From: Paraburkholderia solitsugae
GTDB taxonomy: Bacteria > Pseudomonadota > Gammaproteobacteria > Burkholderiales > Burkholderiaceae
Reading direction: 5' to 3'
DNA: 33,023 nt
NCBI RefSeq assembly: GCF_013177695.1
Contig: NZ_WOEY01000124.1
Span: forward strand, 1-33,023
Shown here one piece after another: positions 1 to 8,010 of the stretch. Each line of letters starts with the position of its first letter. The stretch's first letter is position 1. The position numbers were made by a program, and so were the translations under genes. The notes beneath the pieces were generated by a model. That model had not been told where the DNA came from. It was given only the letters and a program-made list of their open reading frames with translations, and searched no databases.

Positions 1-1282
1 GTCTGCCGCCGCCGCTGGTGCGCTGAACGCCCCCGCCGTTTGCACCGAGGCCGCCGCTTGTGCGTTGCTGGCCGCCGCCGTTGGCGCCGAGACCGCCGCT
101 GCCGGACCGGTTCGCGGCTGCGTTGCGGCTCGCCTCGCCACGTTGCGTGTCCTGCCGCGCGGTATTGCCGTCACCGGCGCCGCGCAGCGCGTTATCGCGA
201 TTGGTGTTCTGCGCGCGGTTCTGCAGATCGGTGTTCGCGGTGCCGCCCTGGTGAATCCCCTGCACGCGCTGGCTCGCGCTGCCGCTCAGGTTCTGGCCGG
301 TGCGATTCTGCAAGGTCTGCTGTGCCTGGGCACGGGCAGTGTCGTCACGGCCGCGGTAGGCATCGCGCTGCGTACCGCCAAGGTTGTTGTTGACGTTGCG
401 GTTGACGTTGGTGTTGTTGAGGTTGCGATTGACGTTGTTGACGTTGTTGACGTTGTTGACGTTGGTGTTGCGGTTCCAGTTCGTCGTGCTGCTATTCACA
501 TTGATCCGGTTGTTCACATTGATGTTGTTGTACCGGTTCACGTTGATGTTGACGTCATGCGTGTTCCAGTTGAAGCCGCCCCACAGCGAATTGGCAACGG
601 CGACACCTGCGCCGAACGCAAGGCCGGTCGCGAAGCCGGCGGCAATTGCGTAACCCGGAGGCGGCGGGACATACACGGGTGGGTAGGCGGGATAGGGCCA
701 CGTACCGTAGACGACAGTCGGGTTATACGTCGGCACGTACACCACTTGCGGATTGGCCGGCACGATCTGAATCGTGCTTTGCTCGACCACGACCTTCTGC
801 TGTGAACTCGTCTTCAGATTGCCGGCGGCTTGCGCCTGTTTGCGCAAGCGTTGCACGGAGTCCATCACGTCGTTCGGCTGGGCCAGAAAGGCGTTGCCGA
901 GTTGCGAGACCCAGTCGGGTTTCGACGCTATCGTCGCGAGGACTTGCGGGAAAGCGACCAGTGACTGCACGCTCGGATCCCACGGTTCCGACGCGACGGC
1001 TTTGACGGCGTCGTCGCCTTGCAGCTTCGAGTTCGCTTTCGACCATCCGGCCGCGGCCTGCACGTCTTGCGGGAAGGTGGCGGCCATCAACACCTGTGCG
1101 AGCAGCGCGTCGGGATAGAGCGCAACGGGTGCGGTCAACGAATCGAGTTGCTGGTTGGATATTTTCGTAGCGCTTTGCGCATAAGCGGCGGTTGGCGCAG
1201 CGAGACCAATGAAGAGCGGCGCACCTGCGAGTGCGGCGCAGATAAGCAACACACGCGAACGGCGTGTTCCGGATCGTTTCAC
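1..1282 (-). CDS. DUF3300 family exported protein (3' end cut by window)
   Basis: Reading leftward from a GTG at 1282, an open frame runs off the left edge without a stop (about 427 codons visible). GTG is chosen because GGAGGA sits 7 nt upstream and the next residues form a clean signal peptide (MKRSGTRRSRVLL..., hydrophobic stretch, then AYAQS, cleavage near residue 37). The next ~150 residues fit the DUF3300 family: LDSLTAPVALYPDALLAQVLMAATFP, then VVYVPTYNPTVVYG, then a Pro/Tyr-rich turn and a glycine-rich hydrophobic segment. The tail is dominated by Asn repeats (NVNN units) followed by Gln/Asn/Arg/Gly-rich sequence. Function is unknown; it is probably periplasmic or outer-membrane associated. 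It is preceded by a strong promoter and a leader of about 260 nt. Family assignment is fairly secure; any role is not. Confidence 0.85.
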   Translation of the reverse strand, partial: MKRSGTRRSRVLLICAALAGAPLFIGLAAPTAAYAQSATKISNQQLDSLTAPVALYPDALLAQVLMAATFPQDVQAAAGWSKANSKLQGDDAVKAVASEPWDPSVQSLVAFPQVLATIASKPDWVSQLGNAFLAQPNDVMDSVQRLRKQAQAAGNLKTSSQQKVVVEQSTIQIVPANPQVVYVPTYNPTVVYGTWPYPAYPPVYVPPPPGYAIAAGFATGLAFGAGVAVANSLWGGFNWNTHDVNINVNRYNNINVNNRINVNSSTTNWNRNTNVNNVNNVNNVNRNLNNTNVNRNVNNNLGGTQRDAYRGRDDTARAQAQQTLQNRTGQNLSGSASQRVQGIHQGGTANTDLQNRAQNTNRDNALRGAGDGNTARQDTQRGEASRNAAANRSGSGGLGANGGGQQRTSGGLGANGGGVQRTSGGGR

Positions 1283-1549
1283 GATGAAATCCTCCCGGTA
1301 GTGTTAGACGCGCGAAGTCGATGCGCAGCGCATGCTGCGTTGCTCTAGCGCAATGAAATGTGGAACGTAGTGAAGAGGGCGGCGGATGGCCTGGGTGTGG
1401 CCGAACCGATCGATATGACACATACGCCAGCGGAGCGGCTATGCCACTTCACCTGCTTTGCACCGCCTGGCGATGCCGAGTACGACAACTGCAGTTCATC
1501 TGCCCTGTGCGCATCCGGCATCAGCGATCCCTGCTAAGGAATTCTGCGT

Positions 1550-1578
1550 AAATTAAGGGACACAGACGGGCTTGTCAA
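1550..1578 (-). promoter_or_regulatory. sigma70 promoter for the DUF3300 gene
   Basis: On the minus strand a perfect -35 TTGACA (1573-1578) is followed after exactly 17 nt by TAATTT (1550-1555). It points at the DUF3300 gene, whose GTG lies about 260 nt downstream, so the transcript would have a long leader. No gene is seen in 1283-1796; besides this promoter and the hairpin at 1721-1743 I see nothing else there. Confidence 0.6.
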
Positions 1579-1720
1579 TCTTGTCTGAGGAAAGAAATTA
1601 TTGCCGCGCGACGTAAGCGCATGCTGAGTAATGCGTATTGATTAACGGATGCGGATGCGTCGAACCATGCCGCGCGTGGTTGCTGCGAAGCGGGAGGAAG
1701 GGCGGGGGAAGATGAAGCGA

Positions 1721-1743
1721 GCCGGACTGTTCGACAGTCCGGC
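1721..1743 (-). terminator. hairpin after the two-component operon
   Basis: GCCGGACTGT / ACAGTCCGGC forms a perfect 10-bp stem with a 3-nt loop, 54 nt beyond the response regulator stop on the minus strand. The tract that follows in that direction (TCGCTTCATCTTC) is only moderately T-rich, so this is a terminator candidate, not a textbook one. Confidence 0.5.
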
Positions 1744-1796
1744 CGTTGACACTCAGTCGCGACCCGTGGCGTGTGCGGCGGTCGCGACGTTCACGG

Positions 1797-2441
1797 TTAT
1801 TGCGCGGGTTGCGGCTTGTTCGACAGCGCCAGTCGCAGCAGATCGGCGACCGTGTTGACGTTGAGCTTTTCCATGATGTTCGCGCGATGCGCTTCGACCG
1901 TCTTGATGCTGATGCCGAGGTCGTCGGCGATCTGCTTGTTCAGGCGGCCGGCAATGATGCGCTCGAGCACCTGATGCTCACGCGCGGTCAGCTTGCCCAG
2001 ACGTTCGGCGGCGGCGCGTTGCTGCTGCACGCTGGTGCTTTCGCTGCGGGCCTTGTCAAGCATGCGCTCGACCAGCTTGCGCAGTTCGGCTTCGTCGAAC
2101 GGTTTTTCGATGAAGTCCATCGCGCCTTTCTTCATCGTCGACACGGCCATCGGCACGTCGCCGTGGCCCGTCACGAAGATGATCGGCAACGACGCGTTGT
2201 CGGCGATCAGGCGTTCCTGCAACTCGAGCCCGCTCATGCCGGACATCCGCACATCGAGAATCAGACAAGCGATCTGGCCCGGATGCGTATGCGGCTGCCA
2301 TGCGTCGATGAACTGCTCGGCGCTGGAGAAGCATTGCACGCGGTAGCCGTTCGCCTCCAGCAGCCAGCGCAGCGAATCTCGTACGGCCTCGTCGTCGTCG
2401 ACGACAAAGACAGTTTCCTGTGTGGTGACTGGGCTGTTCAT
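1797..2441 (-). CDS. FixJ-type two-component response regulator
   Basis: 214 residues: an N-terminal receiver domain and a C-terminal LuxR-type DNA-binding domain. The receiver has the acidic pocket VVDDDE (D15-D17), the phospho-acceptor Asp63 in LILDVRMSG, Thr91 in FVTGHGD and Lys113 in EKPFD. The helix-turn-helix (about 150-200) contains LTAREHQVLERIIAG and NKQIADDLGISIKTVEAHRANIMEKL. It is translationally coupled to the upstream sensor kinase: its ATG overlaps the kinase stop as ATGA. It is expected to be phosphorylated by that kinase and to act as a transcription factor. The operon lies head-to-head with aceE, so the pyruvate dehydrogenase promoter is a possible target (inference). TtrR/FixJ-like naming is common for this type, but neither nitrogen nor tetrathionate function is implied here. 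Confidence 0.93.
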   Translation of the reverse strand: MNSPVTTQETVFVVDDDEAVRDSLRWLLEANGYRVQCFSSAEQFIDAWQPHTHPGQIACLILDVRMSGMSGLELQERLIADNASLPIIFVTGHGDVPMAVSTMKKGAMDFIEKPFDEAELRKLVERMLDKARSESTSVQQQRAAAERLGKLTAREHQVLERIIAGRLNKQIADDLGISIKTVEAHRANIMEKLNVNTVADLLRLALSNKPQPAQ

Positions 2442-4963
2442 AGCTCTCCCGTAACGGTTTGTGGTGTCGGCGCCTCTGACCCGCCGTTGCTCGGGCCGTC
2501 AGGCTCCCCAATTGGCAGACTGCAATGGAACGTGGCGCCTGTGATGTGGCCGTCGGATTCGACGTTGTTGACCACCCACAGACGGCCGCGGTGCGATTCG
2601 ATAATCGAACGGCAAATGTTCAGCCCCATGCCCATACCATCGGACTTGGTGCTGTAAAACGGTTCAAACAGACGCTCGGCTGTCGCTTCGTCGACGCCAG
2701 GTCCCTGGTCGACGACGCTGATGCAGACAAACCCGCCCTCCAGCCGTACGACCACGCGAATCACCGGGTCGACCGCATTCGGGCGCGCATCGTGCATGGC
2801 TTCGACGCCGTTCTTCAGCAGGTTCACCAGCACCTGCTCGATCAGAACCGGGTCGACGTAGATCACCGGCAGGCGCGAGCGCAGATCGGTGACGATACGA
2901 ATCTTGCGCTTGCGCGCTTCGAGTTCGGCGAGACCCACCGCGTCCGCGACGATATCGGCCACGCGCGTCGCCTGGCGTTTCGGCTCGCTGCGTTTCACGA
3001 ACTCGCGAATGCGCTTGATGATCATGCCGGCCCGCACCGCCTGTTGGGCGGTTTTCTCGAGCACGGGCAAGAGATTGTCAGGCGTCGTCCGACCGGATTT
3101 AACCAGTGCTACGGTTCCTGAGCAATAGTTATTGATCGCGGCGAGCGGCTGGTTCAGTTCGTGCGCGAGCGAGGAGGCCATTTCGCCCATCGTCATCAGG
3201 CGGCTGGTGAACTGCAGCTTCTCGTCCTGCTGTCGCGAGAGTTCCTGCGCCTGCTTGCGGGTGGTGATGTCGGTCGCGATCTGCATCTGCGCGAGGTGGC
3301 CGTCCACCCACTGGATGTACTGGCGGCGCACTTCGAACCATTTCTGGATGCTCTGCACATAGACTTCCTGCGCGTCGGCCGTGCTTTCGGTCAACGCGGC
3401 TGCGGGCAGGCCCGCGTAGGCATCCACCATATCGATCGAATCAGACGACGCCTGTGCGCTATCGAACCCGCCGCCCGCCAATTCCAGATGGCCGTCCGGG
3501 CGAATGCCGAACAGGTGGCGGTAGTAGCGGTTGGCGAACAGCAGTTCGGCTTCGTCGGCGGCCAGCACGGAGACGGCTGCGTCGAGACTTTCGAGCACGG
3601 TCGTGAAGCGCTCGTGCGCGGCGGCGAGTTCTTCGCGCGCGCGCTTGGGCTCGGTGATGTCGGTCATCGACGACATCCAGCCGGTCTGGCGCCCCGAGCT
3701 GTCGATCAGGGGTGACACATAGAGCCGCGCATGGAACAGCGAACCGTCTTTGCGGCGCACCCGCAACTCGAAGCCCGAAGAGGGGGCCTTGCCGCGCAGC
3801 GTCATGTCGAGCTGGCGTTGCATCTCAGGGTAGGCGTCGCGCGGCCAGTAAGCGAACGGCGCGTTCTTGCCGACCAGATCGCTTTCGTCCCAGCCGGTCA
3901 TGCGGCAGAACGCCGGGTTCACGTGTGTGATGCGCCCGTGCATGTCGAGCACGCGCATGCCGATCAGCACCGAATTTTCCATCGCGCGACGGAAAAACGC
4001 TTCGGCATAGAGGGCCTGCTGCGCTTCGAAGCGTTGCCGCGTGTGTTTCCACAAGCTCCACAGGCTCCACAACACAAAGCACGACAGGCCGGCCACCAGC
4101 CAGACCAGCGTGTTGTTGGTGAAGTTGGTCATCTGCGGGAACGCGTAGACGCGTACCGAGATGCCCTGGCCCGGCGGGTCGAGCGGTAGATCGTAGAACA
4201 TGTCGCGCGGCAGCCGCGGCCGGGTTGACGTGGTGGTCAACTCGCGGTTGTTCACGTCGATGATCGAGATTTTGTATTTGGCCGACAACTCGGGCGGAAT
4301 GTCGTGCTTCAGGATCCCTTCTACCGAGAACACGGCGGCAATCGTGCCGAGGAAGTCGCGGTCGCGGTAGACCGGCGTCTGCAGGGTGATGTAGCCGTTG
4401 CCGACGTCGTCGTAGATCAGTGGCGAGTACACCTGGCGGCGTGTATTGCGCGCCTCGTTGAAGGCGGCTTTGACCGCTTCGTCCATCTGCGCGTCGTTCG
4501 GCTTGGCGAGGCGCTGGCCGAACACGGGGAGTGCGGTATTGGGCCAGCGCGGCTGCTGCTGGCTCGTGTACCAGTTCATGTAGAGGATCTCAGGATGCCC
4601 CTGCATGATGTCCGTGGTGGACACCTGGAATGAATGCGGATCGGCGTGGCCGGCGACGAGGTCGCGGGAGAGGGCCTGAATCTGTTCCTGCGCGCCCGTC
4701 ATGGACAGGCGGATCTGCTGCTGCGCCCACGCGACATTACGGTAGAGCGTGTCTTCCTGCTGCTGCTGCTCGCGCCGGTTCAGACTCCACAGAATCAGGC
4801 TCATGACGACCAGGAAAACCAGGATCGACAGCAGCGGCGTGAGCAAATAGGAGTTGGACCACCACGGTCCGTGGTGCCAGCGGGAGGACGGCGTCGAATC
4901 CGCCGGCGAACCAGCGGTGCGCGCCGAGCGAGCGAAAAGCCGTTCGGTCAACATGCGTGGCAT
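2438..4963 (-). CDS. membrane PAS sensor histidine kinase
   Basis: About 841 residues from the ATG at 4963 (a TTG at 4996 and an ATG at 4954 are alternatives; none has a clear ribosome site). Order: cytoplasmic N-terminus; TM1 about 39-61 (LLTPLLSILVFLVVMSLILW); an extracytoplasmic sensor of about 220 residues; TM2 about 283-304 (VWLVAGLSCFVLW); PAS domain about 322-440 (RITHVNPAFCRMTGWDESDLVG); a second PAS-like domain about 450-570; HisKA with the phospho-accepting His near 600 in LAHELNQPL; then an HATPase with N box LLKNGVEAM, DQGPGV and GMGMGLNICRSII. The AHELNQPLAAI type H box is that of FixL/DctB-like kinases. It lacks a receiver, so it should signal to the FixJ-type regulator encoded directly after it. 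The ligand is unknown; the sensor domain looks like a PDC/CHASE-type fold, which often binds small organic acids (inference). Confidence 0.92.
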   Translation of the reverse strand: MPRMLTERLFARSARTAGSPADSTPSSRWHHGPWWSNSYLLTPLLSILVFLVVMSLILWSLNRREQQQQEDTLYRNVAWAQQQIRLSMTGAQEQIQALSRDLVAGHADPHSFQVSTTDIMQGHPEILYMNWYTSQQQPRWPNTALPVFGQRLAKPNDAQMDEAVKAAFNEARNTRRQVYSPLIYDDVGNGYITLQTPVYRDRDFLGTIAAVFSVEGILKHDIPPELSAKYKISIIDVNNRELTTTSTRPRLPRDMFYDLPLDPPGQGISVRVYAFPQMTNFTNNTLVWLVAGLSCFVLWSLWSLWKHTRQRFEAQQALYAEAFFRRAMENSVLIGMRVLDMHGRITHVNPAFCRMTGWDESDLVGKNAPFAYWPRDAYPEMQRQLDMTLRGKAPSSGFELRVRRKDGSLFHARLYVSPLIDSSGRQTGWMSSMTDITEPKRAREELAAAHERFTTVLESLDAAVSVLAADEAELLFANRYYRHLFGIRPDGHLELAGGGFDSAQASSDSIDMVDAYAGLPAAALTESTADAQEVYVQSIQKWFEVRRQYIQWVDGHLAQMQIATDITTRKQAQELSRQQDEKLQFTSRLMTMGEMASSLAHELNQPLAAINNYCSGTVALVKSGRTTPDNLLPVLEKTAQQAVRAGMIIKRIREFVKRSEPKRQATRVADIVADAVGLAELEARKRKIRIVTDLRSRLPVIYVDPVLIEQVLVNLLKNGVEAMHDARPNAVDPVIRVVVRLEGGFVCISVVDQGPGVDEATAERLFEPFYSTKSDGMGMGLNICRSIIESHRGRLWVVNNVESDGHITGATFHCSLPIGEPDGPSNGGSEAPTPQTVTGEL

Positions 4964-5072
4964 TGTAGCGCAGCGAGTCACTAGCAAATGGCGCAAAAAA
5001 GCGCTGAAAGTAACGTTATTCGGCGCAAACTAGCCGACGTATCCGTCGATCGGCAGTCAAATCAGGTTGCGC

Positions 5073-5128
5073 CGCAACAATTTTCCGCATTATGAGAATC
5101 GATCTCGTAATTTGAAAATTTTGTTGCG
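5073..5128. promoter_or_regulatory. nested imperfect palindrome upstream of aceE
   Basis: A dyad centred near 5100. The outer arms are CGCAACAATTTTC (5073-5085) and GAAAATTTTGTTGCG (5114-5128, two extra T). The inner arms are TTATGAGA (5090-5097) and TCTCGTAA (5103-5110), one mismatch. Both arm pairs share the same centre, so this is one 56-bp symmetric element and not two chance hairpins. The right arm overlaps the putative aceE -35 box, as a repressor operator would. The arrangement is seen directly; the binding protein is unknown. Confidence 0.5.
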
Positions 5129-5153
5129 CGGACGTCGGGACCCTTATTACAAT
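5124..5153 (+). promoter_or_regulatory. candidate aceE promoter
   Basis: TTGCGC (5124-5129), an 18-nt spacer and TACAAT (5148-5153). This would give a leader of about 70 nt before the aceE ATG at 5230. The -35 matches consensus only in part, and it lies inside the right arm of the palindrome at 5073-5128. Confidence 0.45.
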
Positions 5154-5229
5154 CGGCCGAAGCTGCCGCGGTCGTGCTTCGTCCGCGTCGTCTGTTCAAA
5201 GAGCGTTCCTCTAAACCCAGGAGACGAGC

Positions 5230-7926
5230 ATGTCCGCTGTACCCGACGAAGTCATGAAATATGTCGCTGCCGAAAAAGACGACGATCCCCAGGAAACCGG
5301 CGAATGGCTGGAAGCGCTGGATGGCGTGATTTCTGCTGTGGGCCCCGATCGCGCTCACTATCTGATCGAAAAGCAGATCGAATTCGCGCGTGTACATGGC
5401 GAACATCTGCCGTTCTCTGCAAACACCCCCTACATCAATACGATTCCTGTATCGCGTCAGGCGCCGATTCCCGGCGACCAGGACCTCGAACACCGGATTC
5501 GCTCGTACACGCGCTGGAACGCCATCGCCATGGTGCTGCGCGCGGGCAAGGACACGAACGTCGGCGGCCACATCGCTTCGTTCGCGTCGGCCGCCACGCT
5601 GTACGACGTCGGCTATAACCACTTCTGGCACGCACCGTCGGCCGAACACGGTGGTGATCTCGTGTTCGTGCAGGGCCATTCGTCGCCGGGTGTGTACTCG
5701 CGCGCGTTCCTGCTCGGCCGTCTGACCGAAAACCAGCTCGACAACTTCCGTCAGGAAGTGGGCGGCGAGGGCATCTCGTCGTACCCGCACCCGTGGCTGA
5801 TGCCGGACTTCTGGCAATTCCCGACCGTCTCGATGGGCCTCGGCCCGATCATGGCGATCTACCAGGCACGCTTCATGAAGTACATGCAGGCGCGCGGCAT
5901 TGCTAAGACCGACGGCCGCAAGGTCTGGGCTTTCCTCGGCGACGGCGAGACGGATGAACCGGAATCGCTCGGCGCAATCGGCATGGCCGGTCGCGAACGC
6001 CTCGACAACCTCGTGTTCGTGATCAACTGTAATCTGCAGCGCCTCGACGGTCCGGTGCGCGGTAACGGCAAGATCATCCAGGAACTCGAAAGCGAATTCC
6101 GCGGCGCCGGCTGGAATGTCATCAAGGTCATCTGGGGCAGCCGTTGGGATGCGTTGTTCCAACGCGACAAGTCGGGCGCGCTGATGCGCCGGATGATGGA
6201 AGTCGTCGACGGCGAATACCAGACGTACAAGTCGGAGTCGGGCGCGTTTGTTCGCGAACACTTCTTCAACACGCCGGAACTGAAGGCGCTGGTCGCCGAC
6301 TGGTCCGACGAGGACATCTGGAACCTGAACCGTGGCGGCCACGATCCGCACAAGATCTACGCGGCGTTCCAGGAAGCCTCGAACTCGCAGGGCCAGCCGA
6401 CCGTCATCCTCGCGAAGACGATCAAGGGCTACGGCATGGGCGAAGCCGGTCAGGCGATGAACATCACCCACCAGCAGAAGAAGCTGCACGTCGATCAGCT
6501 GAAGAAATTCCGCGATCAGTTCCGCCTGCCGATCTCCGACGACGACCTCGTCCACGTGCCGTACCTCAAGTTCGAAGAAGGTTCGAAGGAACTCGAGTAC
6601 ATGCGTGCCCGCCGTCAGGACCTCGGTGGTTATCTGCCGGCGCGCCGTCAGAAGGCGGAATCGCTGCCGGTGCCGGAACTGGCTGCATTCGAGCCGTTGC
6701 TGAAGGGCACGGGCGAAGGCCGCGAGATCTCCACGACCATGGCGTTCGTGCGGATTCTCAACATCCTGCTGAAAGACAAGGCGCTCGGTAAGCGCATCGT
6801 GCCGATCGTGCCGGACGAATCGCGTACCTTCGGTATGGAAGGCCTGTTCCGCCAGATCGGTATCTGGAATCAGGAAGGCCAGAAGTACATTCCGGAAGAT
6901 TCCGACCAGCTGATGTTCTATCGCGAATCGGAAACCGGTCAGATCCTGCAGGAAGGGATCAACGAAGCCGGTGGTATGTGTGACTGGATCGCAGCCGCGA
7001 CGTCGTACTCGACGCACGGCGAGATCATGATCCCGTTCTATATCTTCTACTCGATGTTCGGCTTCCAGCGTATCGGCGATCTGGCATGGGCGGCGGGCGA
7101 CATGCGTTCGCGCGGCTTCCTGCTGGGCGGCACGGCTGGCCGCACGACGCTGAACGGCGAAGGTCTGCAACACGAAGACGGCCACTCGCTGCTGTGGGCG
7201 GCTTCGGTGCCGAACTGCATCAGCTATGACCCGACGTTCGGTTACGAACTCGCCGTCATCATGCAAGACGGTCTGCGCCGCATGGTTGCCGATCAGGAAG
7301 ACGTGTATTACTACATCACGGTGATGAACGAGAACTACGAGCACCCGGCGATTCCGCAGGGCGACGCTGTAGCGGCCGACATCATCAAGGGTATGTACTC
7401 GTTCAAGAAGGCCGATGCTGACAAGAAGGCGCCGCGCGTTCAGTTGATGGGCGCGGGAACGATCTTCAATGAAGTGATTGCCGCTGCCGACCTGCTGAAG
7501 AACGATTGGGGCGTCGCTGCCGACCTGTGGAGCGTGCCGAGCTTCACCGAACTGGCTCGCGAAGGTCACGAAGTTCAGCGCTGGAACCTGCTGCACCCGA
7601 CCGAAGAGAAGAAGCTCTCGCACGTCGAGAAGCTGTTGAAGGACGCACAAGGTCCGGTCATCGCGTCGACCGACTACGTGCGCGCGCTGACCGAGCAGAT
7701 CCGCGCGTTCGTGCCGCAGAAGTTCGTCGTGCTGGGCACGGATGGCTACGGCCGTTCGGACACGCGTGAAAAGCTGCGTCACTTCTTCGAAGTCGACCGC
7801 TACTGGGTCACGGTTGCCGCGTTGAATGCGCTGGCAGATGAAGGCACGATCGAACGCAAGGTCGTCGCCGAGGCGCTCAAGAAGTACAACCTTGATCCCG
7901 CCAAACCCAACCCGATGACCGTCTAA
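5230..7926 (+). CDS. aceE: pyruvate dehydrogenase E1 component, homodimeric type
   Basis: 898 residues, the usual length for the single-chain E1 of proteobacteria. It decarboxylates pyruvate with thiamine diphosphate and acetylates the lipoyl groups of E2. The ThDP-binding motif begins at GDGETDEPE (about 238) and ends at NCNLQRLDGPV (about 267-277). HGEHLPFSANTPYINTI at 57-72 and the C-terminal half with SYSTHGEIMIPFYIFYSMFGFQR and GRTTLNGEGLQHEDGHS are also E1 hallmarks. The start is well supported by AGGAGA a few bases upstream of the ATG. It is first in the aceE-aceF-lpdA cluster; aceF follows after 84 nt. A 906-codon open frame lies antisense to it but has the Arg/His-rich composition of a shadow frame. 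Confidence 0.98.
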   Translation: MSAVPDEVMKYVAAEKDDDPQETGEWLEALDGVISAVGPDRAHYLIEKQIEFARVHGEHLPFSANTPYINTIPVSRQAPIPGDQDLEHRIRSYTRWNAIAMVLRAGKDTNVGGHIASFASAATLYDVGYNHFWHAPSAEHGGDLVFVQGHSSPGVYSRAFLLGRLTENQLDNFRQEVGGEGISSYPHPWLMPDFWQFPTVSMGLGPIMAIYQARFMKYMQARGIAKTDGRKVWAFLGDGETDEPESLGAIGMAGRERLDNLVFVINCNLQRLDGPVRGNGKIIQELESEFRGAGWNVIKVIWGSRWDALFQRDKSGALMRRMMEVVDGEYQTYKSESGAFVREHFFNTPELKALVADWSDEDIWNLNRGGHDPHKIYAAFQEASNSQGQPTVILAKTIKGYGMGEAGQAMNITHQQKKLHVDQLKKFRDQFRLPISDDDLVHVPYLKFEEGSKELEYMRARRQDLGGYLPARRQKAESLPVPELAAFEPLLKGTGEGREISTTMAFVRILNILLKDKALGKRIVPIVPDESRTFGMEGLFRQIGIWNQEGQKYIPEDSDQLMFYRESETGQILQEGINEAGGMCDWIAAATSYSTHGEIMIPFYIFYSMFGFQRIGDLAWAAGDMRSRGFLLGGTAGRTTLNGEGLQHEDGHSLLWAASVPNCISYDPTFGYELAVIMQDGLRRMVADQEDVYYYITVMNENYEHPAIPQGDAVAADIIKGMYSFKKADADKKAPRVQLMGAGTIFNEVIAAADLLKNDWGVAADLWSVPSFTELAREGHEVQRWNLLHPTEEKKLSHVEKLLKDAQGPVIASTDYVRALTEQIRAFVPQKFVVLGTDGYGRSDTREKLRHFFEVDRYWVTVAALNALADEGTIERKVVAEALKKYNLDPAKPNPMTV

Positions 7927-8010
7927 GGCATCATTCCCCGTGTGCCACGGCGTGCGCGCCTGCTCTGATCAACAGGGCAGGTGGCGTGCGCGGCCCAGGA
8001 GACACTAACA

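Noticed and set aside
65..805. Val/Asp-rich 246-codon frame on the plus strand at the left edge
   Set aside because: It is the antisense of the Asn-repeat tract of the DUF3300 gene, which has a ribosome site, signal peptide and promoter.
5062..7782. 906-codon open frame antisense to aceE
   Set aside because: It mirrors aceE codon by codon, has a shadow composition (Arg, His, Val, Asp-rich) and no motif; long antisense frames are usual in GC-rich genes.
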